Origin: Virgibacillus sp. MSJ-26
GTDB lineage: Bacteria; Bacillota; Bacilli; Bacillales; Amphibacillaceae
DNA: 32,478 nucleotides
NCBI RefSeq assembly: GCF_018918075.1
Contig: NZ_JAHLPW010000028.1
Location: 1-32,478 of the forward strand
Direction of reading: 5' to 3'
The position numbers and the translations under genes are program-made. A model generated the notes under the pieces. It was given only the letters and a program-made list of their open reading frames with translations. It was not told the origin of the DNA and made no database searches. This document shows positions 8,744 through 16,133 of the stretch, piece by piece (position 1 is the first letter of the stretch; the number at the start of each line of letters is the position of its first letter).

Positions 8744-9553
8744 ATGGTGAATTGGTTTGAGAAAGTACTTAGTAAAGAGTGGAAAATTACGCCAGCTGGC
8801 GGGTTGACTGGTGACGCTTATTTTGCTACAAAAGGTGATTATCGCTTATTTTTAAAGAGAAACTCATCTCCTTTTCTAGCTGTGCTTTCAGCAGAAGGAA
8901 TTGTCCCAAAACTTGTTTGGACGAAACGAATGGAAAATGGTGATGTAATCACTGCACAAGAATGGCTGGATGGGCGGGAACTAAAGCCTGAAGAAATGCG
9001 GCATCCCCGAGTTGCTAGTTTACTTCGGAAAATTCATCAATCATCTGAATTATTACATATGCTTATGAGACTTGGAAAAAAACCGATTAGTCCTGAGGAT
9101 CGATTAAAAGATATCAAGCAACGTCTTAACCGATTATCTATAAGGGAACATCCAGAAGTAAAGCAAGCAGAGGAGAATTTAACTTCTTTACTTCCAGATA
9201 ATAAAGACCTTAGGCGAGTTGTCTGCCATTGTGATTTAAACCATAATAATATATTATTATCAAAAACAGGTCAGTTATATTTAATTGACTGGGAAAATGC
9301 AATGATTGCAGATCCTATCACTGATTATGGAACAGTATTGAATTCATACATTCCGAACGAAGAATGGGAGCAATGGCTCCGAAATTATGGTGAAGCTTTA
9401 AGTGAACAGCTTATAATGCACATGTATTGGTATTTGCTTATGGATTCATTGAGTTTCTTAACTTGGCATGATGAAAGAAAAGAAGAAGATAAAGTGGTAG
9501 AAAGGTTAGAACAGCTTGCAGATTTAAATAGAAAAATTCGCCAATTACGATAA
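8744..9553 (+). CDS. ytmP: aminoglycoside phosphotransferase/choline kinase-fold protein YtmP
   Basis: A 269-residue protein-kinase-like (APH) fold enzyme. The catalytic loop HCDLNHNNIL supplies Asp164 and Asn169, and LIDWENA supplies the metal-binding Asp182. The N-lobe contains the expected beta-strand Lys (YRLFLKRNSS). B. subtilis YtmP matches in position and type. The phosphate acceptor is unknown; family members act on aminoglycosides, choline, homoserine or sugars, and conservation in Bacilli speaks for a metabolic substrate rather than resistance. The ribosome site is modest (TGAGGA, about 10 bases before the ATG). The 3' end overlaps ytzH tail to tail by 9 bases. Confidence 0.85.
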   Translation: MVNWFEKVLSKEWKITPAGGLTGDAYFATKGDYRLFLKRNSSPFLAVLSAEGIVPKLVWTKRMENGDVITAQEWLDGRELKPEEMRHPRVASLLRKIHQSSELLHMLMRLGKKPISPEDRLKDIKQRLNRLSIREHPEVKQAEENLTSLLPDNKDLRRVVCHCDLNHNNILLSKTGQLYLIDWENAMIADPITDYGTVLNSYIPNEEWEQWLRNYGEALSEQLIMHMYWYLLMDSLSFLTWHDERKEEDKVVERLEQLADLNRKIRQLR

Positions 9554-9832
9554 TGTTTTGTTATTAATGGCGCTAATCCATTGTTGGATGTTTTCTTGAT
9601 TATCTACAATATGTTCATTCGAATTTTGTGCACTTTCTCCTTTTAATCCATAATTGTAAATTTCCGGTAGTAATTGCAAGAGTTGTTCGTTAGTAATGCT
9701 GTTGTTAGCCATCATGGATTTAACGACTCGTTTGATTTGTTGGTATTCAGCCACTTCGCCATCTCGTTCAGCATGATGTTCATCAAGCAAATCATATAAT
9801 AAAGTTAATTGATGATTAACATTTAAAGTCAT
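9545..9832 (-). CDS. ytzH: YtzH-like small protein
   Basis: A 95-residue soluble, mostly helical acidic protein matching B. subtilis YtzH in length and in its position beside ytmP. No motif indicates a function. GAGGTGA lies 7 bases before the ATG on the minus strand. Its last codons overlap the end of convergent ytmP by 9 bases (9545-9553), and there is no room for a terminator between them, so each transcript must run antisense into the other. Confidence 0.8.
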   Translation of the reverse strand: MTLNVNHQLTLLYDLLDEHHAERDGEVAEYQQIKRVVKSMMANNSITNEQLLQLLPEIYNYGLKGESAQNSNEHIVDNQENIQQWISAINNKTLS

Positions 9833-10164
9833 AGCAAGTCACCTCAATATTATTATGGGTTTTATTTTTGAATATATGTATGTCAGGAAAAATATTTCGA
9901 TTTCTGTGGGAACTGTTGAATACCCGTGTTCTGTTTCTCTGCAGGGTTTCGCCTAGTCAGGATTCATCTTGCTTTTACTATGCTAAATTTACAGTTGAAA
10001 AATCCCGAATAATGATTTGAAGCTATCGCAATCATCGTTCGGAATTTTTTGTTGGAAAATTTTATCCCGAGTTTTGTTCGCGTGAATTAGTCTGTTTCGC
10101 TTTTGGCATATGTTTGCAGAAGTTATTTGTGTGCTTTAAACTAATTTTAATAGGGGGGATAAAT
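9833..10164. other. 332-base gene-free stretch between ytzH and ytnP
   Basis: No open frame with a ribosome site was found. The stretch holds one terminator-like hairpin (10005-10050) and, nearer ytnP, TTGCAG-N17-TAAACT around 10114-10141 as a weak promoter candidate. In B. subtilis trmB (tRNA m7G46 methyltransferase), as I recall, lies between ytzH and ytnP; nothing resembling it is here. Confidence 0.6.
10005..10050 (+). terminator. orphan terminator-like hairpin upstream of ytnP
   Basis: Arms CCGAATAATGATT (10005-10017) and AATCATCGTTCGG (10030-10042) pair over 13 positions with one G-T pair and one mismatch. TTTTTT follows at 10045-10050. No plus-strand gene ends just upstream; the nearest is ytmP, 450 bases away with antisense ytzH in between. 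Its descending arm resembles that of the ytnP terminator. Confidence 0.6.
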
Positions 10165-11019
10165 ATGGAAAAGTTGCAAGTTGGACGAGCTTCTCTAACA
10201 TGGTTGAGTGGTGGGGTTAATTTCTTAGATGGTGGTGCAATGTTTGGGGTAGTACCTAAAGCTCTTTGGAGCCGTAAATATCCCCATACAGAAAATAATT
10301 TAATTGAGTTAAGAACAGATCCTATTCTGTTACAAGTAGACGGGAAAAATATACTTATCGATTCAGGGATGGGAAATGACAAACTAACAGAAAAACAATT
10401 AAGAAATTTTGGGGTGCTGGAAGAATCTTCTATTGAACAGTCTTTAGCTGAGATGGAATTAACGATTAATGATATTGATATTATTTTAATGACTCATTTA
10501 CATTTTGACCATGCCTGTGGGTTAACAAAAAAATCTAATGATTCCTATGTATCTAAGTTTGAAGGAGTTCCGATATACACCTCAGCTGTAGAATGGAATG
10601 AAATGCGTTATCCGAATATCAGGTCTGTTAATACATATTGGGAAATGAATTGGGAGCCTATCGTTGATCAAATCCACACCTTTGAAAATGAAATGGAGAT
10701 TGTTCCCGGTTTGAAGATGGTTCATACTGGTGGACACAGCGATGGGCACTCTATTCTCGTTTTTGAAGATGATGAAGAATGTTTTATCCATATGGCTGAT
10801 ATTATGCCGACACACGGGCATCAAAATAAACTGTGGGCGCTTGCTTATGATGATTATCCAGTCACTTCTGTCCACCAAAAAGAAAAGTGGATGGATTTTG
10901 GATATAGAAAGAAAGCATGGTATACATTTTATCATGATGCTTATTATAGAGCTCTTAAATTTGATGAAGATGGTAAGAGAATTGATGAAGTAGAACGTCA
11001 TCGTTATGAATATAAATAG
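10165..11019 (+). CDS. ytnP: metallo-beta-lactamase-fold hydrolase YtnP (lactonase type)
   Basis: A 284-residue cytoplasmic MBL-fold hydrolase. The metal motif HLHFDHACG gives His111, His113, Asp115 and His116; later ligands are in [14 protein letters not shown] and [12 protein letters not shown]. subtilis YtnP has been described as a quorum-quenching lactonase, and the N-terminal [12 protein letters not shown] and [13 protein letters not shown] match that subgroup. Substrate remains inference. The start is ATG 10165 behind a very strong AGGGGGGAT; the open frame upstream of it is not needed. It is monocistronic with its own terminator. Confidence 0.88.
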   Translation: MEKLQVGRASLTWLSGGVNFLDGGAMFGVVPKALWSRKYPHTENNLIELRTDPILLQVDGKNILIDSGMGNDKLTEKQLRNFGVLEESSIEQSLAEMELTINDIDIILMTHLHFDHACGLTKKSNDSYVSKFEGVPIYTSAVEWNEMRYPNIRSVNTYWEMNWEPIVDQIHTFENEMEIVPGLKMVHTGGHSDGHSILVFEDDEECFIHMADIMPTHGHQNKLWALAYDDYPVTSVHQKEKWMDFGYRKKAWYTFYHDAYYRALKFDEDGKRIDEVERHRYEYK

Positions 11020-11070
11020 AATTAAAGGGGCATGGGGATTTAAATATTAGTTTATTATAATAAAAATATA

Positions 11071-11127
11071 TCCGAACATATTCGAAATCTTAGAAATAAA
11101 TCTCTCGAATGATTGTTCGGATTTTTT
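11071..11127 (+). terminator. ytnP terminator
   Basis: Outer arms TCCGAACA (11071-11078) and TGTTCGGA (11114-11121), inner arms ATTCGA (11080-11085) and TCGAAT (11105-11110), followed by six T. It lies 51 bases past the ytnP stop and reads in the plus direction. Confidence 0.8.
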
Positions 11128-11162
11128 CGTAAGTAAACCTATTATTTGAAATAAGGAATTTA

Positions 11163-11477
11163 TTAAGAAGTTTGTACAGAACCGATGACAGCACCCGTAT
11201 CGATGTCTACATAGAATTCATATTGTTTATTTTCACCATCAATATTTCGAGTAATTCCTCCACGATAGGCATCGTAAAGCAAACCATTTTTTTCTACTTC
11301 TTCAGGTTTCATATAAATCCATGAACCACTTATTGGACCTTTTCGTTTAAAGGCTTCTTTTGCATTGTTTAAAGCTTTCTCTGGTGTTACCGTCTGATAA
11401 TTGTCTAGTTGCTGCTTTGCTAGAAATCCTACCGTAACTCCTAGTCCGGCTACTAGCGCTGTCTTTTTCCAATTCAA
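11163..11477 (-). CDS. ytzB: PepSY-domain membrane-anchored protein (YtzB-like)
   Basis: A 104-residue protein with one N-terminal membrane helix (about residues 4-20, KKTALVAGLGVTVGFLA), so it should be anchored with the rest outside. The remainder looks like one PepSY-type unit: TPEKALNNAKEAF, then a strand-rich end YEFYVDIDTGAVIGSVQ. PepSY domains are thought to modulate peptidases or bind extracytoplasmic partners; no specific role is known. GAGGTGA precedes a TTG at 11477 by 5-6 bases, giving MNWKKT; the longer GTG start at 11486 would overlap that site. Divergent from ytoP. Confidence 0.78.
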   Translation of the reverse strand: MNWKKTALVAGLGVTVGFLAKQQLDNYQTVTPEKALNNAKEAFKRKGPISGSWIYMKPEEVEKNGLLYDAYRGGITRNIDGENKQYEFYVDIDTGAVIGSVQTS

Positions 11478-11652
11478 CCAAATCACCTCATTGAAAATTT
11501 TCGTAAGTCCAAATTTACATTTTTAAAAATGCTGATTAATTGCATGGAGCAAACGTTATATTACCCCAAGACTCATTGTATATTATTTTATTACAAGTAT
11601 ACATGATTAATAAAAAATATAAAACCAAAAGCAAAAAATCATGTGAGAATTC

Positions 11653-11681
11653 TGGAAACAATAAAGATAGTTCGATATACT
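11653..11681 (+). promoter_or_regulatory. candidate ytoP promoter
   Basis: TGGAAA (11653-11658), a 17-base spacer and TATACT (11676-11681). The predicted start lies about 25 bases upstream of the ytoP ATG. The -10 box is good, the -35 box weak. Confidence 0.45.
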
Positions 11682-11712
11682 AAGTATATTACATAAATTG
11701 AAGGTGATAAAA

Positions 11713-12777
11713 ATGAAACAAGAGACATTAAACTTATTCAAAAATTTGACGGAACTACAAGGTGCACCAGGTAATGAACATCTTGTCAGGTCTTTCATGA
11801 AAGAGCAAATTGAACCGTATGCAGATGAAATTGTTCAAGATAACCTTGGTGGTGTGTTTGGTGTGAAAAAAGGGTCAGGTCCAAAAGTGTTGGTTGCAGG
11901 TCATATGGATGAGGTTGGGTTCATGGTAACCAAAATCACTAAAAACGGCATGATTCGTTTTCAAACACTGGGCGGATGGTGGAGTCAAGTATTGCTTGCT
12001 CAACGTGTGCAAGTGATGACGGATAACGGACCAGTTATCGGAGTCATCGGTTCTATACCTCCTCATAACTTAACACCCGAACAACGCAAGAAACCAATGG
12101 ATGTAAAAAATATGTTAATCGATATTGGAGCAGACGATAAGGCAGATGCTGAGAAAATTGGCATTAAACCTGGACAAGCGATTTTACCAATTTGTCCATT
12201 TACTCCAATGGCAAATGAAAAAAAGATTCTTGCCAAAGCGTGGGATAATCGCTATGGCTGTGGGCTAGCGATTGAATTATTAAAAGAGTTGAAAGATGAA
12301 ACAGTACCGAACGAGCTTTATTCTGGAGCTACCGTTCAAGAAGAAGTCGGTCTACGTGGTGCTCAAGTAGCGGCTAATATGATTCAACCAGATATTTTCT
12401 ATGCGCTGGATGCATCGCCTGCAAATGATATGTCTGGCGATGAAAAAGAGTTCGGACAATTAGGGAAAGGTGCGTTACTAAGAATTTTTGATCGGACGAT
12501 GATCACCCACCGAGGTATGAGAGAGTTTATTCTTGATACAGCAGAATCCAATGATATTCCATATCAGTATTTCATTTCACAGGGTGGAACAGATGCAGGA
12601 AAAGTTCATATATCAAATGATGGTATACCAAGTGCAGTGATTGGCATTTGTTCTCGTTACATCCACACGTCAGCTTCAATCATTCATGTCGATGATTATG
12701 CTGCCGCAAAAGAGTTGCTTGTTAAATTAGTTAAGGAGACAGATCAAAATACGGTTGATCAGATCCGCAAACAATAA
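11713..12777 (+). CDS. ytoP: M42-family aminopeptidase YtoP
   Basis: A 354-residue cytoplasmic co-catalytic metallopeptidase of family M42 (glutamyl aminopeptidase/TET type), which removes N-terminal residues from peptides and usually forms large oligomers. Metal and catalytic residues are visible: His64 and Asp66 in AGHMDEVGF, Asp178 in KAWDNRYG, Glu210-Glu211 in [10 protein letters not shown], an Asp in ALDASPA, and His318 in SRYIHTSAS. Length is typical. AAGGTGAT is 4-5 bases before ATG 11713. It has the same position as B. subtilis ytoP, between ytzB and ytpP, but two genes and a repeat block now lie before ytpP. I see no strong terminator after it. Confidence 0.92.
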   Translation: MKQETLNLFKNLTELQGAPGNEHLVRSFMKEQIEPYADEIVQDNLGGVFGVKKGSGPKVLVAGHMDEVGFMVTKITKNGMIRFQTLGGWWSQVLLAQRVQVMTDNGPVIGVIGSIPPHNLTPEQRKKPMDVKNMLIDIGADDKADAEKIGIKPGQAILPICPFTPMANEKKILAKAWDNRYGCGLAIELLKELKDETVPNELYSGATVQEEVGLRGAQVAANMIQPDIFYALDASPANDMSGDEKEFGQLGKGALLRIFDRTMITHRGMREFILDTAESNDIPYQYFISQGGTDAGKVHISNDGIPSAVIGICSRYIHTSASIIHVDDYAAAKELLVKLVKETDQNTVDQIRKQ

Positions 12778-12921
12778 GCTAAAACAATATAGAGGTTGGA
12801 TTTCTCTTAAAACTGGATGAAATTAATAAGTAAGAGATTTTTCACATCCCCCATGCTACGAGACATATTATGAATCACTCTTTATTAGATTAGCCTCTAT
12901 TACTTCTTAAGGAGAATGTAG

Positions 12922-13416
12922 ATGAAGATTATTATCGGTTCAAAAAATCCAACAAAAATTAAAGCAGTTCAAGATATTTTTTTCAATGAAGAAGTTATCT
13001 CGTTGGATGTACCTTCAAATGTGTCTGTACAACCATTTTCTGATGACGAAACAATGGAAGGTGCGATTAACCGTGCTAAACAATGTGCGACTGATGAGGC
13101 TCTTGGAATAGGTCTAGAAGGTGGAGTCATGTATGTCCAGGACCAACTCTATTTATGTAACTGGGGAGCGTTAGTGACACCGAATAAAGATGTTTATACG
13201 GCAAGTGGCGCGCGGATTCCCCTTCCAGATGAAATAGATGTACAGTTGAAGGCTGGTTTTGAACTGGGCGATTTAATGGATGTTTATGCTAAGAAAAAGG
13301 GTGTAAGGCATAAAGAAGGCGCCATTGGAATCTTCACAAATGAAAAAGTGTCAAGGCATGAGATGTTTGCCCACGTCGTTAAATTATTACGAGGCCAGTG
13401 GGAATATAATCAATAG
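12922..13416 (+). CDS. DUF84 family protein, probable inosine/xanthosine triphosphatase
   Basis: A 164-residue protein of the DUF84/YjjX family, related in fold to ITPase/HAM1. It shows the characteristic start MKIIIGSKNPTKIKAV, the acidic segment QPFSDDETMEGAINRAKQC, and GIGLEGGVM. Enzymes of this group hydrolyse non-canonical purine triphosphates (ITP, XTP), keeping them out of nucleic acids; activity here is by family only. AAGGAG lies about 8 bases before ATG 12922. It has a 144-base gap from ytoP, containing a distant inverted repeat ATAGAGG/CCTCTAT, and may or may not be co-transcribed with it. The gene ends at the edge of the repeat block. Confidence 0.85.
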   Translation: MKIIIGSKNPTKIKAVQDIFFNEEVISLDVPSNVSVQPFSDDETMEGAINRAKQCATDEALGIGLEGGVMYVQDQLYLCNWGALVTPNKDVYTASGARIPLPDEIDVQLKAGFELGDLMDVYAKKKGVRHKEGAIGIFTNEKVSRHEMFAHVVKLLRGQWEYNQ

Positions 13417-13614
13417 AGACATTTTTCGTGAATACCAATTTCGTCTTTCAAGTTTGACTATACTTAAACACCTAGTACTATAATCGATGTTTGAAAAATC
13501 CTATTGTCTATAAAACTTGATTAAAATATGTTAATTAACAGTTTCCATAAACTGCGACATAATAACGCAGATTTTTTCCCATCCTGTTTAAGTAAGCTAC
13601 ACTCCGAACGCTAC

Positions 13615-13721
13615 GGAAAAAACGCTTCGCTTTCCGTGGGTGGCTGATGAGCCTCCTCGAGCTACGCTCTCCGGGGTCTCATCTAGGCCTCAGCTCCCAC
13701 AGGAGTCTCCGCATTTTTTCC
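13615..13721 (-). repeat. GC-rich hairpin repeat, copy A
   Basis: Read on the minus strand, the layout is stem 1 GGAAAAAATGC/GCGTTTTTTCC, conserved GACTCC, stem 2 GTGGG/CCCAC, stem 3 GATGAG/CTCATC, an apical AGCGTAGCTCGAGGAGG segment, and conserved GGAAAGCGAAG on the return side. It is flanked on the right by the palindrome TACGCTGA-TT-TCAGCGTA (13722-13739). The same layout and unpaired motifs recur in copies B and C. Confidence 0.8.
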
Positions 13722-13787
13722 TACGCTGATTTCAGCGTAATATCATTGTACAAAAATGCCTTATAATAGCATTAAATAACTTTAATA

Positions 13788-13973
13788 GTCTGGGTGAGCG
13801 CAGGGCGGTGACTCCTGCGGGAAAAGCACGAGTCTGAAGACCCCGCAGAGAGGGTAAAGCTAATGAAGGCCGACTAAAACCGTCCTTTGCGGACAACGCC
13901 GGCATACCCCTTGCCGGGGCAAGGAGGCTGAAGCCGTGCCCGCGGAAAGCATCCGCCCGGAGCGATCCCAGAC
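13788..13973 (+). repeat. GC-rich hairpin repeat, long copy B
   Basis: Outer arms GTCTGGGT (13788-13795) and ATCCCAGAC (13965-13973), next GGGCGG/CCGCCC, then conserved GACTCC, GCGGG/CCCGC, CACG/CGTG, and conserved GGAAAGC on the return side. Compared with A and C the apex is extended by about 75 bases that form further small hairpins (GTCC/GGAC and CCGGC/GCCGG). Confidence 0.8.
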
Positions 13974-14070
13974 GGTCATAATTACGCTTGCGTTGAAAAC
14001 AGCTCATTAGTTACTGCATATTATATATCAACTCGGTGGAAATAGTCGTAAACTACAATAATAAATTAAC

Positions 14071-14340
14071 TAAAAAGAGGATGGGACATAAGTATTTTAG
14101 TTAATGTAAAAGCGAACGTATTAAAGTATATTTCTTTTAATATACACTTTTAAAATCAGCGTAGGAAAAATACGTAGACTCCAGCAGGATGAAAAGCTTA
14201 GATGAGACCCCACAGAGCGTAGCTCGAGGAGGCTCATCAGCGCCTGCGGAAAGCGAAGTATTTTTCCGAAGCGAATAACGCTCGCTTAAAATTGTTCGTC
14301 TTTTAATTACTTATACTTAGTTTTGTCCCAGCCTCTTTTA
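14071..14340 (+). repeat. MITE-like palindromic element containing repeat copy C
   Basis: The core (14164-14267) has stems GGAAAAATAC/GTATTTTTCC, GCAGG/CCTGC and GATGAG/CTCATC with the conserved GACTCC and GGAAAGCGAAG. It sits in about 90 bases of AT-rich imperfect inverted repeat on the left and 70 on the right. The ends are near-perfect inverted repeats: AAAAGAGGATGGGACATAA on the left and the complement of AAAAGAGGCTGGGACAAAA on the right. No open frame and no clear target duplication. Confidence 0.75.
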
Positions 14341-14348
14341 AATCATTA

Positions 14349-14789
14349 TTATTCAAAAATATAAGCTAATACGTCTAAAGCTTGATCAACCGTTTCAACG
14401 GTGACATTTGCTTTATTTGATAGTTCTTTCAGTGGATGAATCAGATCGTTTGGACGAATGATGATTGTTGGTTTGTTTAAAGTAATCGCCGCACTGGCAT
14501 CCATGGCCGTATTCCATTGTTTATACTTTTCTCCGAATAATGCGATGACAACGTCTGACTTTTCCATTAAAACCTGAGTTCTTAAATTATTAATGCTTGA
14601 AGCAGCATCATCTTTATAATAATTGCCTGGCTGCTCTCCTAAAATATCTTCTCCAATATCGTCTGAACGGTCATGATTGGTTTGTGGTGCGACAAATTTT
14701 AATGGTAAATTCTTTTCCTTTGCTTTCTTTTCAACTTGTCCGCGCCAATCATCATGAATTTGTCCGGCAAGATATACTGTTAATTCCAT
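14349..14789 (-). CDS. ytoQ: YtoQ family protein (nucleoside deoxyribosyltransferase-like fold)
   Basis: A 146-residue cytoplasmic protein of the YtoQ family, classified with nucleoside 2-deoxyribosyltransferase-like folds. Conserved segments are MELTVYLAGQIHDDWR at the N-terminus, TNHDRSDDIGEDILG, VALFGEKYKQWNTAMDA and RPNDLIHPLKELSNKA. The family's reaction is not established to my knowledge. GGAGGGG lies 7 bases before ATG 14789; a TTG at 14804 overlaps that site and is rejected. It is convergent toward the repeat block, with its 3' end only 8 bases from copy C. Divergent from ytpP. Confidence 0.86.
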   Translation of the reverse strand: MELTVYLAGQIHDDWRGQVEKKAKEKNLPLKFVAPQTNHDRSDDIGEDILGEQPGNYYKDDAASSINNLRTQVLMEKSDVVIALFGEKYKQWNTAMDASAAITLNKPTIIIRPNDLIHPLKELSNKANVTVETVDQALDVLAYIFE

Positions 14790-14826
14790 TAATAACCCCT
14801 CCAAAACTTATTATGTACCTATCTTT

Positions 14827-14854
14827 ATTTTAGACAAAACAATAAAATATTCAA
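14827..14854 (-). promoter_or_regulatory. candidate ytoQ promoter
   Basis: On the minus strand TTGAAT (14854-14849), a 16-base spacer and TAAAAT (14832-14827). The predicted start lies about 30 bases upstream of the ytoQ ATG. Confidence 0.45.
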
Positions 14855-14880
14855 ATTACTTGTTTGTAAAATGATTCCTT

Positions 14881-14958
14881 TTGCAATAGCGCCGATTCAT
14901 AGTAAAATTAAGTACGTAATTCAACATTATTGAAAGATTAACTAATCATAGATATGAT
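14881..14958 (+). promoter_or_regulatory. tandem candidate promoters of ytpPQR
   Basis: The distal promoter is TTGCAA (14881-14886)-N16-TAAAAT (14903-14908). The proximal one is TTGAAA (14930-14935)-N17-TATGAT (14953-14958). The proximal start would be near 14965, leaving only about 15 bases before the ATG, with the AGGAG ribosome site at the very 5' end of the message. Confidence 0.5.
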
Positions 14959-14979
14959 TAAACATAGGAGCTGATACAG

Positions 14980-15297
14980 ATGGAAACACTGCAATCTAAG
15001 GAGCAATTTGACGATACGATAAAAAATGATAATGTAATAATGTTGTTTACAGCTGATTGGTGTCCAGATTGCCGGGTTATCGAGCCCATTTTACCAGATA
15101 TCGAAAAGAAATATACAGGACATCAATTTGTTTCAGTTGATAGAGATGACTTTATTGAAATTTGTCAAGAATACGATGTCTTTGGCATTCCAAGCTTTAT
15201 TGCTTTCCAAAAAGGTGAGGAAGTTGGTCGCTTCGTCAGTAAGAATCGCAAAACAAAAGAAGAAATAGAGGAATTTATAGACGAACTACCTAAGTAA
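14980..15297 (+). CDS. ytpP: thioredoxin-like protein YtpP
   Basis: A 105-residue thioredoxin-fold protein with no signal peptide, so cytoplasmic. The active site is ADWCPDCRV with Cys28 and Cys31; WCPDC instead of the WCGPC of general thioredoxin marks a specialised variant. The cis-proline loop GIPSF is present. It probably acts as a disulfide reductase or on low-molecular-weight thiols; the partner is unknown. AGGAG stands about 9 bases before the ATG. It is the first gene of ytpP-ytpQ-ytpR (gaps of 14 and 6 bases), the same order as B. subtilis. Confidence 0.88.
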   Translation: METLQSKEQFDDTIKNDNVIMLFTADWCPDCRVIEPILPDIEKKYTGHQFVSVDRDDFIEICQEYDVFGIPSFIAFQKGEEVGRFVSKNRKTKEEIEEFIDELPK

Positions 15298-15311
15298 AGG
15301 AGGTTAAATTA

Positions 15312-16127
15312 ATGAGTATGACAACGATTAAGATGAAAGATATTCTTCAAAAAAGCCTAGTGAATAAAAATTATGAAACATCTTACAACCGTGATAAAGA
15401 TACATTTCGGATTGAGTGGGCGGAAACTAAACGTGGTATAACTATTCGATTACCGAACGTTGTGTCTAAATATAATGAACGTGGTGATGAGGCCATTGAT
15501 GAACTCATTGGACATATTAATGAATCATTAAAAATTATGAATGAAACACATGAATTAGCCGGAAAAGAAAAAAATGTCTATCCAGTGATTAGAGCCACTT
15601 CATTTCCACTTGAAATGAAAAATGGTGATAAATTAGTTTATAAAGATCATACGGCGGAGACGCGTATCTTTTATGCACTTGATTTGGGCAAGTCATATCG
15701 GCTTATTGATGAGAAGTTGCTTGATGAGGAAGGATGGACGCAAGAGCGTTTAGACGAAATTGCTACTTTTAATGTTCGTTCGCTATCTAATCAATATAAC
15801 AAAGATACCGTAGCTGGAAATGACTTCTACTTTGTTGCGACACAGGATGGTTACGATGCAAGTCGCATTTTAAATGAATCATTTTTAGAAGAAATGAAAG
15901 CCAATGCTAAAGGTGAGCTTGCTATATCGGTACCCCATCAGGACGTGTTAATTCTTGCCGATGTCCAAAATCAGACGGGGTATGATATTCTGGCTCAAAT
16001 GACAATGAAGTTTTTTGCTGAAGGAAGAATACCAGTTACATCCTTGTCATTTACGTATGAAGATAAACAATTAACACCTATATTTATTCTTGCAAAAAAT
16101 AAACCAAAACATGAGAGAAAAGAGTGA
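15312..16127 (+). CDS. ytpQ: DUF1444 family protein YtpQ
   Basis: A 271-residue cytoplasmic protein of the DUF1444/YtpQ family, function unknown. It has no membrane segment or catalytic motif that I recognise. The middle contains VIRATSFPLEMKNGDKLVYKDHTAETRIFYALD, with an alternating strand pattern. A strong AAAGGAGG lies about 8 bases before ATG 15312; a second in-frame ATG at 15318 is also possible. It is sandwiched between a thioredoxin-like gene and a tRNA-binding-domain gene in a conserved trio, which suggests a common process but does not identify it. Confidence 0.85.
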   Translation: MSMTTIKMKDILQKSLVNKNYETSYNRDKDTFRIEWAETKRGITIRLPNVVSKYNERGDEAIDELIGHINESLKIMNETHELAGKEKNVYPVIRATSFPLEMKNGDKLVYKDHTAETRIFYALDLGKSYRLIDEKLLDEEGWTQERLDEIATFNVRSLSNQYNKDTVAGNDFYFVATQDGYDASRILNESFLEEMKANAKGELAISVPHQDVLILADVQNQTGYDILAQMTMKFFAEGRIPVTSLSFTYEDKQLTPIFILAKNKPKHERKE

Positions 16128-16133
16128 TTTTAG

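Larger units (their letters stand above)
13417..14348. other. 932-base gene-free block of GC-rich structured repeats
   Basis: Between DUF84 and ytoQ there is no credible gene. The block has AT-rich flanks with three large GC-rich hairpin elements. Base composition switches sharply at the element edges. A 91-codon minus-strand open frame covers part of the middle element, but it is explained by the GC-rich repeat and has no ribosome site. Confidence 0.8.

Noticed and set aside
10062..10382. 106-codon minus-strand frame overlapping the start of ytnP
   Set aside because: Antisense to a well-supported metallo-hydrolase, without a ribosome site or recognisable protein features.
13453..13484. Promoter-like TTGACT ... 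TATAAT ahead of the repeat block
   Set aside because: The spacer is 20 bases, too long for sigma-A, and no TG precedes the -10 box. It cannot be used as evidence that the repeats are transcribed.
13732..14007. 91-codon minus-strand frame rich in Arg, Pro and Leu across repeat copy B
   Set aside because: It is open only because the GC-rich palindrome lacks stops. There is no ribosome site, and its borders follow the repeat, not a gene.
13560..14340. The repeat cluster as a CRISPR array
   Set aside because: There are only three elements of different length and orientation, with no regular spacers and no cas genes nearby.
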